The notes beneath the pieces were generated by a model. That model saw only the letters and a program-made list of their open reading frames with translations, did no database searches and had not been told where the DNA came from. Source: Vulcanimicrobiota bacterium (GTDB lineage: Bacteria > Vulcanimicrobiota > Vulcanimicrobiia > Vulcanimicrobiales > Vulcanimicrobiaceae). Taken from it: 53,894 bases of DNA. A program made the position numbers and the translations under genes. The DNA lies in assembly GCA_019240755.1 (NCBI GenBank), contig JAFAXS010000084.1, positions 1 through 53,894 on the forward strand. The letters are read 5' to 3'. This document shows positions 15,401 through 24,008 of the stretch, piece after piece; position 1 is the first letter of the stretch, and the number at the start of each line of letters is the position of its first letter.

Positions 15401-18299
15401 GTTTTGGATTCGCGCTTTCCTGCCCTTCGAGCGACCGTACCGCTTCGGCGGCCTGGCGCGTCGGTGCCGCGTCAGCACCTTCGACGGTGTCCAGCAGCGC
15501 CGCGGCTTGATCGGTGATTCGGCGCGAGGACGACCCGGCGGTGCTGTTCATGATCCCGACGAGTCGCATCGCTAGGCCATACTGCTCGACCAGCGCGGTC
15601 CGCGAGATTCGGACGCGCGGATCCATCGCGACGGTGAGCGTGCGTTCCATCCGGCGGCCGCCGACCTCGAGCGCAACGGCATAGCGGCCCGGGAGCACGA
15701 GAGGTCCCTCGGGCACACGCGGCGTGCGATGCGGCACCGCCGAGATCGGCAGATCTTGCTGCAGTGAGTGCGGCGCCGTTTCGCGCAGATCCCAAACGAA
15801 CCGGTGCATTCCGGCCCCGGTGGCCGGACGCGTGAAGGGCCGCTCCCAATACGCCGGCTTGTCGAGGTGCGGAATCCGCGCCGGCGCGGCATCGGCGGAC
15901 GAGTAGCGGCGCACGAGCCGTCCGGTTGAGTCGAAGATAGAAATCGTCACTCGCTGGGCGGGCGACGCCAGCGCGTAGTCGAGGATCGCGCCGTCGGGCG
16001 GATTCTCGCCCGTGGGTTCCTCCGGCGGCAGCGGCGTATCGGTATTGACGCTGCGCCGCACGCGATACGCGAGCGCGGGTTGAAAGAAAGACACGTGGGC
16101 GTTGGTCGCCAGCTCTCGCAGCGGCTCCACGTCGTCGAGGATCCAGAATCCTCGTCCGTGCGTAGCGACGACGACGTCGTTGCCGTGCACGATGAGGTCG
16201 CGCACCGACGTCCTCGGCAGGTTCAGTTGCAGCGGTTGCCAGTGGCCCCCGCCGTCGAAGGAGGTCGCGACGCCGTTCTCCGTCGCGGCGTACAGCAGGC
16301 GCGGCTCGACGGGATCTTGGCGCACTGCGTTGACCGGCGCGTTCGGCAGACCGTTGACTGCGAGCGTCCAGTTCGCGCCGCCGTCATGTGTGATAAAGAC
16401 GTACGGCCGGAGGTCGTCGAGCCGGAAACGGTTCACGGCGACGAACGCGGTATTGTCGTCGAAACGCGATGCGTCGATCTGCGCAATCTTGCTCCAGGGA
16501 GTCGACTGGGGCGGGGTGATATTCTTCCACTGCGGCGCCCCGGCAAACGCATTCCGCGTGATCCACACTAAGCCGTCGTCGGTTCCGGCCCAGACCGTAC
16601 CGCGCCGCGCGTACGATGGCGCCAGCGCGTAGACGACGCCGCGATGGGTCCCTCGCTGCGGGTCGTCGGGTTCAAAGGCGGCGATCGCCGATGGAACGGC
16701 CGGATGCGCGCGCGTGAGATCCGGGCTGATCGCGCGCCAGCTCATTCCGCCGTTGGTGGTGAGGAAGACGACGTTGGCGCCGAAGTACAACCGGCGGCGG
16801 TCGAAATGATCGAAGGCGATCGGCTCCGTTCGTATGACGCGATAGCGCTTCGACGGCAACGCGATCGGCGAAACCTCTTGCGCCTGTCCGGTGCGCTCGT
16901 CGAACTTCTCGACCTTTCCGCCGAAGAAGATTCCCGAGTGGAGCGGGTCGGGGACGACGTAGCCGTACTCTTGCGCGCCCGCCGTGTGCCAGTCGCGCTC
17001 GGTCGTTTCACCCCATTCGCCGCGGCTGACGACGCACGCCGAACCGCTCTCCTGTTGCCCGCCGCAGACCCAATACGGAAAGCGCTGGTCGGCGTTCACG
17101 TGGAATATCTGCGCGGTGGGCTGGTTGTACCACGAGCTCCACGTCGCGCCGCGATCGACCGAGATCGTCGCGCCCTGGTCGCTCGCCAGCGCGACGATGT
17201 TCGGATTTTGCGGATTGATCCACACAGTGTGGTAGTCGTCGCCGCCGGGCGCGCCCTTGATGGCGACGAACGTGTGGCCGCCGTCGGAGGAGCGATACGT
17301 TGACGTGTTCGTCAAATAGACGGTGTTGGCGTCGCTTGGATCAACGGCAATGGATACAAGATCGTCGCCGCGCTGCGCGATCTCGTCTCCATCGTTGACG
17401 CGCGCAAAGCGCGCCCCGGCGTCGGTGCTGCGGTAGAGCGCGCCGCTATCGTCGCCCTTCGCCTCCACGTCGGCATAGACGTACACGATCTGCGGGTTGC
17501 TCGGTGCCACGGCGATCTCGCTGCGCCCGATACGTGCGGGAATGCCGTCGCGCAACTGCGCCCACGTCGTGCCGCCGTCCGTGGACTTGAAAACGCCGCT
17601 GCCGGCGATTTCGAACGAGGCGCCGATCTCCCACGGGGCTTGGCGGGCCGCCCATAACGTCGCGTAGACGACGTTCGAATCGCGAGGATCGATCGCCACG
17701 GCGAACGCACCTACGTTGTCGTTGACGAACAGCACGCGCGTAAAGGTCGCGCCGCCGTCGAGCGATCGGTAGAGTCCGCGCTCGGCGTTCGGCCCGTACG
17801 GGTGGCCGAGCACGGCGACGAAGAGCCGGTTCGGATTTGTGCGATCGACGGCCATCGAGCCGATCTGTTGGCCGTCGCGCAGCCCCAAGTGCGTCCAGGT
17901 CGCGCCGCCGTCGCTGGATTTATAGATGCCGTTGCCGACCGAGAGGTCGGGCCGCTGCAAGCCCTCGCCGCTTCCCGCATAGATGATCCGCGGATCGCTC
18001 GGCGCGACGGCGAGCGCGCCGATCGACGCCGTGGATTGACCGTCGAAGATCGGCACCCACGTGCGCCCGGCGTCTTGCGTCTTCCAGATCCCGCCGTTGA
18101 CCGCCGCGATGTAAAAGACGTTCGGTTCGTTCGCGACGCCGTCGATCGCGACGGTGCGGCCGCCGCGCATCGGCCCGATGAACCGCCAATGCAATTCTTG
18201 ATACAGCCCCGGCGACACGACGGTAACTTCGGCCCGAGCCGGCGACGCCGAAAAAACGAGCGCACCAAAAGTAGCTGCGGCAAACAAACGACGGTACAA
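15396..18299 (-). CDS. Large secreted BNR/Asp-box repeat (sortilin-like propeller) protein
   Basis: A 967-residue exported protein made of BNR/Asp-box repeats that fold as beta-propellers (YVTN/VPS10-like). At least eight Asp boxes are visible, for example SSDGGATW, SLDGGATF, STDGGTTW, SSDGGHTF and THDGGANW. The last 250 residues form a beta-rich domain. The start is set at TTG 18299, with GGAGGA nine bases upstream. This leaves an ideal signal peptide (MYRRLFAAATFGALVFSASPARA) written here only as its n-region YRR and cleavage site ARA. A start at 18395 is also in frame but would add a polar extension. Catalytic activity is not evident. Confidence 0.87.
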   Translation of the reverse strand: MYRRLFAAATFGALVFSASPARAEVTVVSPGLYQELHWRFIGPMRGGRTVAIDGVANEPNVFYIAAVNGGIWKTQDAGRTWVPIFDGQSTASIGALAVAPSDPRIIYAGSGEGLQRPDLSVGNGIYKSSDGGATWTHLGLRDGQQIGSMAVDRTNPNRLFVAVLGHPYGPNAERGLYRSLDGGATFTRVLFVNDNVGAFAVAIDPRDSNVVYATLWAARQAPWEIGASFEIAGSGVFKSTDGGTTWAQLRDGIPARIGRSEIAVAPSNPQIVYVYADVEAKGDDSGALYRSTDAGARFARVNDGDEIAQRGDDLVSIAVDPSDANTVYLTNTSTYRSSDGGHTFVAIKGAPGGDDYHTVWINPQNPNIVALASDQGATISVDRGATWSSWYNQPTAQIFHVNADQRFPYWVCGGQQESGSACVVSRGEWGETTERDWHTAGAQEYGYVVPDPLHSGIFFGGKVEKFDERTGQAQEVSPIALPSKRYRVIRTEPIAFDHFDRRRLYFGANVVFLTTNGGMSWRAISPDLTRAHPAVPSAIAAFEPDDPQRGTHRGVVYALAPSYARRGTVWAGTDDGLVWITRNAFAGAPQWKNITPPQSTPWSKIAQIDASRFDDNTAFVAVNRFRLDDLRPYVFITHDGGANWTLAVNGLPNAPVNAVRQDPVEPRLLYAATENGVATSFDGGGHWQPLQLNLPRTSVRDLIVHGNDVVVATHGRGFWILDDVEPLRELATNAHVSFFQPALAYRVRRSVNTDTPLPPEEPTGENPPDGAILDYALASPAQRVTISIFDSTGRLVRRYSSADAAPARIPHLDKPAYWERPFTRPATGAGMHRFVWDLRETAPHSLQQDLPISAVPHRTPRVPEGPLVLPGRYAVALEVGGRRMERTLTVAMDPRVRISRTALVEQYGLAMRLVGIMNSTAGSSSRRITDQAAALLDTVEGADAAPTRQAAEAVRSLEGQESANPKR

Positions 18300-18360
18300 T
18301 AAAAGCAGTCCTCCAGAGAATCGATTTAGGGTTCGTTTCGGAGATGCCTCCGGGTAGGGA

Positions 18361-18389
18361 TTGCCGATGCTTTTGGGTCGTGCTAAAAT
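18361..18389 (+). promoter_or_regulatory. Candidate sigma70-type promoter of the toxin-antitoxin operon
   Basis: TTGCCG at 18361-18366 and TAAAAT at 18384-18389 are separated by exactly 17 bases. Five of six -10 bases match the consensus. Transcription would start near 18396, about 55 bases before the antitoxin start. The -10 box runs into a palindrome, as expected for an autoregulated toxin-antitoxin promoter. Confidence 0.5.
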
Positions 18390-18408
18390 GGACATAGAAA
18401 ATGTCCAT
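18388..18408. promoter_or_regulatory. Palindromic operator candidate upstream of the antitoxin
   Basis: A perfect 8-base inverted repeat, ATGGACAT and ATGTCCAT, with a 5-base AGAAA spacer. It overlaps the candidate -10 box and the expected transcription start. Phd-type antitoxins bind such palindromes to repress their own operon, so this is the probable autoregulatory site. Confidence 0.55.
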
Positions 18409-18451
18409 AAAACGACGGTCAGGCCGAGCCTCTTACGGCGTTTCCTTCTTG

Positions 18452-18700
18452 ATGCTGAAGCCTCGTACGGTCGGCGCTGCAGAGTTTAAGGCTCAGTGCC
18501 TCGAGCTCATGGCCGAGGTCGAACGTTCAGGCGGAGAGATCATTATCACGCGGCATCGTAAGCCGGTTGCACGACTTATGCCGATTCGCTCTACGGCTCC
18601 GCGCGTTTTCGGGGCGCTTGCGGGAATGGTGATAGCGGAGAAAGACCTCGTTAGTCCTATCGATGTCGAGTGGACATCCGATGAACCCAATTTTACTTGA
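18452..18700 (+). CDS. Phd/YefM-family antitoxin
   Basis: An 82-residue protein with the Phd/YefM N-terminal DNA-binding domain, seen as TVGAAEFKAQCLELMAEVE followed by IIITRHRKPVARLMP. It should neutralise the adjacent PIN toxin and repress the operon. The start at 18452 gives the normal MLKPRTVGAAEF beginning; an in-frame ATG at 18401 lies inside the palindrome and would give an atypical extension. Its 3' end overlaps the toxin start by 20 bases. The region is less GC-rich than the neighbours, which fits horizontal gain. Confidence 0.85.
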   Translation: MLKPRTVGAAEFKAQCLELMAEVERSGGEIIITRHRKPVARLMPIRSTAPRVFGALAGMVIAEKDLVSPIDVEWTSDEPNFT

Positions 18701-19091
18701 TACTCATGCCGCCGTATGGCTCATCGACGGGCGCCTTGGAAGCGATGCGGCGAATGAAATAGAGGCCGCGTCCGAGCGCGACGAACTCCTGGTTTCGCCG
18801 GTCAGCGCCTGGGAGATCGCGCTTCTCGTCAACAAGCGCCGGCTGACCTTGGCTATGGGAGTAGAAGAGTACGTGCGCGCTCTCTTTAGTCTGCCCGGCG
18901 TCGTCGTCGCCGCTCTGACGCCGTCGATCGCGGTCGCGGCAGCGAATCTTCCGCATAAGCCGCCATCGGACCCGATAGATCGAATGTTGATCGCCAGCGC
19001 GTCAGCTTATGGGGCTCGCTTGGTCACGCGAGATCGAGCGATTCGCAACTATGCGAAGACAACTCCAACGCTTCGCTGCATCGTTTGCTAG
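18681..19091 (+). CDS. VapC-like PIN-domain toxin (ribonuclease)
   Basis: A 136-residue PIN-domain nuclease. The conserved acidic residues are in LLDTHAAVWLI near the N terminus, SAWEIALL in the middle, DPIDRMLIASA and LVTRD. These are the Mg-binding set of VapC toxins, which cleave tRNA or other RNA. The ATG at 18681 places the LLDTH strand at the usual position. It pairs with the upstream Phd-type antitoxin. Its TAG stop shares a CTAG tetranucleotide with the stop of the convergent gene. Confidence 0.88.
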   Translation: MNPILLDTHAAVWLIDGRLGSDAANEIEAASERDELLVSPVSAWEIALLVNKRRLTLAMGVEEYVRALFSLPGVVVAALTPSIAVAAANLPHKPPSDPIDRMLIASASAYGARLVTRDRAIRNYAKTTPTLRCIVC

Positions 19092-19309
19092 CGGCCCCGT
19101 TCCTTCCGAACAGCGCGAGCAGGACTCGTCGAAAGCTTCAGTTCGCGCCGACGTATCATTCGCTTTTTCAGTTCTTCGATAGTCGGCGTTTCTGCGATGC
19201 GCTGCAGCTCGATTATGAGATAATCTGGCAACGACATATCCTTGAACCGAGCGCGCGTCGCCAGTTGCCGGTGCAGCTTCGCGGATACATTGAGCACCAG
19301 ACTACTCAC
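19088..19309 (-). CDS. Orphan FitA/VapB-like ribbon-helix-helix antitoxin
   Basis: A 73-residue protein that begins SSLVLNVSAKLHRQLATRA and continues with MSLPDYLIIELQRIAETPT. This matches FitA/VapB antitoxins: an RHH strand followed by the SLxxYLxxELxRIAxxPT helix. Such genes are normally followed by a PIN toxin, but the next gene downstream is the convergent VapC of the other module. The GTG start overlaps the YkgJ-type gene's stop (TAGTG), so it is coupled to that gene. It may be a remnant or may act on the neighbouring toxin. Confidence 0.7.
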   Translation of the reverse strand: MSSLVLNVSAKLHRQLATRARFKDMSLPDYLIIELQRIAETPTIEELKKRMIRRRELKLSTSPARAVRKERGR

Positions 19310-20001
19310 TAAAGTCGTTTCCCGTTGCGGCGCGCTTTGCGGTGCTTCGGCGCAAACGGCGGGCCGATCTTAAAGGCGGACTTTCGCGGCAGCGAGTCGT
19401 CCACGTCTTCGCACCCGATCGGCGAGAAGTCGCGGCAGTCGTTCGGCCGCGCCGCATAAATGCCGCAGTAGTAGTGTCCGCTGCGCGAGCCTTTCAAGAA
19501 GACGCACTGGTCGGCGACGTCGTCGCTCACCTTGCGGAGCCAGCCGAGATGGTAGCCGTCCGCCGACGGGCGCTCCACTACGTATTCGCGCAGCACCGCG
19601 TCGAAGCTCATTCCAAGGTGGTCCGCGATGCGCTGGACGTCCGCCTTGGTGACGAACGGCTCGTAACCGCTGCAACACTCCGCGCAGCCCGGCGGGCACG
19701 CCACGTTCTCGGGTAAATCTTTAAGGTGGCGGCGCGCCTGCTCGATGACGCCGCGCACCGCCTTCACGAACGCCGGATCGTCGTTGTACTTGTAGACCCA
19801 TTCGCGATGCGTGATCTCGTTGGCATTATAGTAGCGCGTCGTGTGTTCGTCGAACGTGATCGTGACGTGCTCTTCGTCGATCTCGATCTTGTTGACGTGC
19901 TCGATCGGTCGAGCGTCTAGCAGCTCGGGATGGGTGGGCTGACTCGTTTCGCGCGAATAGTTGCGTAGGGCAATCAGGTCAATCGTCTCCATGATAGCCA
20001 T
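19309..20001 (-). CDS. YkgJ-family cysteine-cluster protein
   Basis: A protein of about 230 residues with a cysteine cluster that probably binds zinc or iron: CPPGCAECC, then CVFLK, CGIYAARPNDC and PIGC. The spacing is that of the YkgJ (UPF0153/CxxCxxCC) family, of unknown biochemical role. The N-terminal 80 residues contain an extra region with no recognised motif. Starts at 20001 and 19992 are both possible; the first has GGGAA upstream. It is divergent from the ROK kinase gene. Confidence 0.82.
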   Translation of the reverse strand: MAIMETIDLIALRNYSRETSQPTHPELLDARPIEHVNKIEIDEEHVTITFDEHTTRYYNANEITHREWVYKYNDDPAFVKAVRGVIEQARRHLKDLPENVACPPGCAECCSGYEPFVTKADVQRIADHLGMSFDAVLREYVVERPSADGYHLGWLRKVSDDVADQCVFLKGSRSGHYYCGIYAARPNDCRDFSPIGCEDVDDSLPRKSAFKIGPPFAPKHRKARRNGKRL

Positions 20002-20055
20002 TCGATTCCCGTGCGTTGCGGGTGCGGCCTTCGGCGGAAGCAAACACTAGCGCGC

Positions 20056-21018
20056 ATGCGAACGGCTGTCGGCGTCGACTTGGGCGGCTCTCACGTCACC
20101 GCGGGGGTCGTCACGGACGACGGCACGATCCAGAGCCAACACGAAGAGGACCTCGACGACCTCACCTTCGGCGCGGTCATCGCGGCCCTCGAGACGGTGA
20201 TCAGGCCGGCGCTCAAAGATGCCGGGGGCGTGGTCGGCATCGGGATCGGCGCCCCGGGAAACATCGATGCCGCGACGGGCGCCGTGCTGTACAGCCCTAA
20301 CTTCGATTGGCACGATGCGCCGCTCGGCGACACGGTTCGGTCGAAGTTTTCGCTGCCGGTCTTCGTCGCCAACGACGCGCGCTGCGCGACGCTCGGCGAA
20401 TATACGTACGGCTCGGGCAAGCTCACCAAGGACTTCGTGCTGCTCACCTTGGGAACCGGAATTGGCGGAGGCATCGTGGCGCGAGGCGAGCTCTTATTGG
20501 GCAATCGCTGGGGAGCCGGTGAGATCGGGCACCACCAAATCCGTCCGGCCGACGGCTTTGTCTGCGGTTGCGGAAAGATCGGATGCTTCGAAGCGCAGGC
20601 ATCCGGCACGGGTCTGATTCGCCACGCATTCGCGGTGGCGCCGTCGTTCCCGCGCAGCGACCTGCTCGACGTACCGCGCTCGAAGCTCAGCTCAAAGAAG
20701 ATTCGGCGTGCCGCGCAAGCCGGCGATCTGCACGCGGTCGCGGCCTGGAAGAGTTTCACCGCCGATCTTGCGCTGGGGCTTGCGAACGTCATCGCGTTCG
20801 TGAACCCGGCGACGATTGCGCTGGGCGGCGGCGTCTCGACCGCAGGCGATTTCATGCTCGAGGCCGTGCGGCCGCGCGTTGAGGCGCTCACGACGATGAT
20901 TCCGCGAGGGACCACGAATATCGTCATTGCGGCCTTGGGTAATAATGCGGGACAAGTCGGCGCGGCGACGATGGTGCTGCGAGGAGGATTGACGACGGGC
21001 GATGCGCGCGCAGCGTAG
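20056..21018 (+). CDS. ROK-family sugar kinase, probable glucokinase
   Basis: A 320-residue ROK kinase. The phosphate loop is [14 protein letters not shown], the second motif is [11 protein letters not shown], and the catalytic Asp is in [13 protein letters not shown]. The ROK zinc site is present: GEIGHH, then [10 protein letters not shown]. The C-terminal LGGGVS loop completes the fold. This set is typical of bacterial ROK glucokinases, which phosphorylate glucose or related hexoses with ATP. The ATG at 20056 puts the phosphate loop at the N terminus. It overlaps the phosphoesterase gene by 17 bases. Confidence 0.9.
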   Translation: MRTAVGVDLGGSHVTAGVVTDDGTIQSQHEEDLDDLTFGAVIAALETVIRPALKDAGGVVGIGIGAPGNIDAATGAVLYSPNFDWHDAPLGDTVRSKFSLPVFVANDARCATLGEYTYGSGKLTKDFVLLTLGTGIGGGIVARGELLLGNRWGAGEIGHHQIRPADGFVCGCGKIGCFEAQASGTGLIRHAFAVAPSFPRSDLLDVPRSKLSSKKIRRAAQAGDLHAVAAWKSFTADLALGLANVIAFVNPATIALGGGVSTAGDFMLEAVRPRVEALTTMIPRGTTNIVIAALGNNAGQVGAATMVLRGGLTTGDARAA

Positions 21019-22417
21019 ACCGGCATTCATCGGGTTGCTTGGGATACTGGCGGCGGCGGCGACGGCGACTGTCGCGGCGACGTCGCGTCCGCCGAGCGAC
21101 GATCCGATCCACAAGATTCGGCACGTGATCGTCATCATGCAAGAGAACCGGTCCTTCGATTCCTACTTCGGAACGTATCCCGGCGCCGACGGCATTCCGA
21201 TGCGCGACGGTCAGCCCACCGTCTGCCTTTCGGATCCGCAGCGCTCCGGATGCACGCGCCCGTTTCACGATTCGAACGATCTCAATCGCGGCGGCCCGCA
21301 CGGCGCCTGGGCCGCGACGATGGCCATAAACGGCGGAAAGATGGACGGATTCTTAGCCGCGGCCGAGCGAGGCCGGCGGCGCTGTGCCGATCTCAACGCG
21401 CCGAACTGCTTCGGCACGACCGAGATCATGGGATATCACGATTCGCGCGAGATTCCGAACTACTGGAAGTATGCCCACGATTTCGTGCTGCAGGATCACC
21501 TGTTCGAGCCGGTGGCGTCGTGGAGCTTGCCGCAGCATCTCTTCATGGTCTCGGGGTGGTCGGCGCAGTGCTCGACGCTCGGCGATCCAATGAGCTGCAC
21601 GAGCGCGATACAGCGCCCCGACTATCCTAAAGACTTCGAGCGCGGCAATGCGAGGGTCCACGAGCCGGGCCGCCCCGACTACGCGTGGACCGACCTCACG
21701 TATCTGCTTCACGCGAATCACGTCAGCTGGGCGTACTACGTAATGGCCGGAACGGAACCCGATTGCGCAAACAACTTGGATGCCTGTCCGCCGCGGCGAC
21801 TCGCGGCGCACACGCCCGGAATCTGGAACGTGCTGCCGTACTTCGATACGGTCAAGAAAGACGGCGAGCTAGGCAACGTCCGAGATCTGCGCGACTTTTA
21901 CCCGGCGGCCAAGAACGGAACGCTGCCCAGCGTCGTGTGGATCGCGCCGGCCGGAGACTATAGCGAGCATCCTCCGGCGCTGGTGAGCCGCGGTCAAGCC
22001 TACGTCACTGGGCTGATCAACGCGATCATGCGTGGCCCCGATTGGGACAGCACGGCCATCTTTCTGAGTTGGGACGACTGGGGCGGCTTTTACGACCACG
22101 TCGTACCGCCGCGCGTGGACGAGAACGGCTACGGACTGCGCGTGCCGGGTCTCGTGATCAGCCCGTACGCGCGCCACGGCTTCATCGATCATCAGACGCT
22201 TAGTCATGATGCCTATATGAAGTTTATCGAAGATGATTTTCTCGTTGGCCGGCGGATCGATCCGCGCAACGACGGGCGGCCCGATCGCCGTCCCAGCGTG
22301 CGCGAGGCGCAGCCGTTGTTGGGCGATCTACGCCGCGATTTCGACTTTGGTCAGCGACCGCGTCCGCCGGAAACGTTACCCGGAGGAACGGTCTGGAACG
22401 GGATCTCGGCGCAATAA
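21002..22417 (+). CDS. Secreted phosphoesterase (phospholipase C/AcpA family), paralogue 1
   Basis: A 471-residue member of the PF04185-type phosphoesterase family (phospholipase C and AcpA acid phosphatase). It has a plain signal peptide (residues 7-27, no lipobox). The metal-binding ENRSFD motif starts at residue 48, the candidate nucleophile serine is in WSLPQH, and the acidic metal loop is [11 protein letters not shown]. It is more diverged from the other five copies than they are from one another. It overlaps the ROK kinase gene by 17 bases and has GAGGAGG upstream. Likely substrates are phosphomonoesters or phospholipids outside the cytoplasm. Confidence 0.9.
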   Translation: MRAQRRPAFIGLLGILAAAATATVAATSRPPSDDPIHKIRHVIVIMQENRSFDSYFGTYPGADGIPMRDGQPTVCLSDPQRSGCTRPFHDSNDLNRGGPHGAWAATMAINGGKMDGFLAAAERGRRRCADLNAPNCFGTTEIMGYHDSREIPNYWKYAHDFVLQDHLFEPVASWSLPQHLFMVSGWSAQCSTLGDPMSCTSAIQRPDYPKDFERGNARVHEPGRPDYAWTDLTYLLHANHVSWAYYVMAGTEPDCANNLDACPPRRLAAHTPGIWNVLPYFDTVKKDGELGNVRDLRDFYPAAKNGTLPSVVWIAPAGDYSEHPPALVSRGQAYVTGLINAIMRGPDWDSTAIFLSWDDWGGFYDHVVPPRVDENGYGLRVPGLVISPYARHGFIDHQTLSHDAYMKFIEDDFLVGRRIDPRNDGRPDRRPSVREAQPLLGDLRRDFDFGQRPRPPETLPGGTVWNGISAQ

Positions 22418-22501
22418 GGTCATAAGCAATAGGGCCATCAGTACGAAGGGAACCGCGCCGAAATCCCAGAACGGCGCGCACGTTATGGCGACCATGCTAT
22501 C

Positions 22502-22524
22502 AAAAAGCCGCCGTTTTGGCGTTT
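22502..22524. terminator. Possible weak bidirectional terminator
   Basis: A hairpin of CGCC and GGCG arms (22509-22512 and 22518-22521) with a GTTTT loop. It is followed by TTTCTC on the plus strand and by GCTTTTTG on the minus strand. The stem has only four base pairs, so it is weak. It lies in the 199-base gap between the phosphoesterase and ugd. I see no gene I can support in that gap. Confidence 0.35.
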
Positions 22525-22616
22525 CTCGTCCGTGGCCGGAAGGTCTCCGGGCGCCGAGCAATAAGCTCACCCTGCTCGCTCCGTTTGCACTCATCACCTG
22601 ACTGAGGGAGCCCCCA

Positions 22617-24008
22617 ATGACATTCCCCCAGGGTAACGGATCGAGCGCAAGGCCGACCGATCCAAAACAAATTGCCATCGTCGGAACCGGCTACGTGGGA
22701 TTGGTGACGGGCGCATGCTTTGCGGAACTCGGCCACTACGTTCTCTGCCTCGATAACGATGCGCGCAAGATCGGAACGCTGCGTTTAGGCGAGTTGCCGT
22801 TCTTCGAACCGCAGCTGCACGAGCTGGTGTTGCACAATCGGCAGGCCGGCCGGCTGAATTTCTCGGATGACGTCGCCTCCGGGTTGCGCGACAATCCGAT
22901 CGTCTTTATCGCGGTCGGAACGCCGATACTCCCGAACGACGGAGTGGACCTCTCACAAGTGTGCGACGTCGCGGCGACGATCGGGCGCGAGCTCAATGGG
23001 CCGAAGTTGGTCGTCGTCAAGTCTACCGTGCCGATGGAAACCGGCGAGATGGTCGCGGCGATCATCGCCGAAAACGCACCGCACCCCTACAACGTGGAAG
23101 TCGCGGCGAATCCCGAGTTTCTGCGCGAAGGGTCCGCGGTCGACGATTTCATGAGGCCGGATCGCGTGGTGATCGGCACGCGCAGCGAAGGAGCACGACG
23201 CACGCTGCAGGCGCTCTACGAGCCGCTGGAGGCTCCGATCGTTTGCACGGACGTGCGTACCGCCGAAATGATCAAGTATACCGCGAACTCGTTTTTGGCG
23301 ACGAAGATCTCGTTCATGAACGAAGTCGCCAACATCTGCGAGCTCTTCAACGTGGACGTCAAGGACGTCGCTCACGGCATCGGGCTGGACCAGCGAATTG
23401 GGACTCGATTCATGCAGCCGGGGCTCGGTTACGGCGGTTCGTGCTTCCCCAAAGACGTTCGAGGCCTCGAGCGTACCGCCGATGGCCGGGGCTACGATGC
23501 GCAGCTGATCCGCGCGGTGGAATCGGTCAATCAAGCGCAGGTCGTGCGTACGTATCACAAGATCGAGCGTGCGCTGGGCTCCGTCGAAGGGCGGCGCGTC
23601 TGCGTCCTAGGGCTCGCATTCAAGCCGGATACGTCCGACGTGCGCGAGGCGCCGGCGTTGCGCCTCATCGAGATGCTCACTGCGGCGGGGGCCACGGTGA
23701 CGGCGCACGATCCGATCGCGATCGAGGTCGCCCGCGCGAACACGGGCGACGGCGTAAAATACTCCAGCGACATCTATGAAGCCATCAGCGGCTGCGACGT
23801 CCTCGTTCTTGCGACGGAGTGGGAAGAGTATGCGGGGATCGACTTTCAGCTGCTGCGGCGGCTGATGCGCAGCAACGTGGTGGTTGACGGACGCAATCTC
23901 TTCGATCCGGAGAAAGTCGCCGCCGAAGGGTTGCGCTACATTGGCGTAGGCCGGCAGCGCGAGCCCGTCGCGCTTCCCGAGCTCGACGAGGGAATGATCC
24001 CGATTTGA
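22617..24008 (+). CDS. ugd: UDP-glucose 6-dehydrogenase
   Basis: A 463-residue enzyme that oxidises UDP-glucose twice with NAD+ to UDP-glucuronate. The NAD-binding motif GTGYVGLVTG lies near residue 23. The catalytic cysteine is Cys276 in YGGSCFPKD. AANPEFLREG and LGLAFKPDTSDVREAPA are standard family blocks. The start is supported by GAGGGAG upstream. It is the first gene of the sugar-nucleotide and polysaccharide cluster, and its stop overlaps the next start (TTGA), so its product probably passes straight to the decarboxylase. Confidence 0.95.
   Translation: MTFPQGNGSSARPTDPKQIAIVGTGYVGLVTGACFAELGHYVLCLDNDARKIGTLRLGELPFFEPQLHELVLHNRQAGRLNFSDDVASGLRDNPIVFIAVGTPILPNDGVDLSQVCDVAATIGRELNGPKLVVVKSTVPMETGEMVAAIIAENAPHPYNVEVAANPEFLREGSAVDDFMRPDRVVIGTRSEGARRTLQALYEPLEAPIVCTDVRTAEMIKYTANSFLATKISFMNEVANICELFNVDVKDVAHGIGLDQRIGTRFMQPGLGYGGSCFPKDVRGLERTADGRGYDAQLIRAVESVNQAQVVRTYHKIERALGSVEGRRVCVLGLAFKPDTSDVREAPALRLIEMLTAAGATVTAHDPIAIEVARANTGDGVKYSSDIYEAISGCDVLVLATEWEEYAGIDFQLLRRLMRSNVVVDGRNLFDPEKVAAEGLRYIGVGRQREPVALPELDEGMIPI

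Noticed and set aside
22376-22495. Minus-strand 39-residue hydrophobic reading frame after the first phosphoesterase gene
   Set aside because: It overlaps the phosphoesterase gene, has no ribosome-binding site and sits on a hairpin; a membrane-like stretch alone is not enough.
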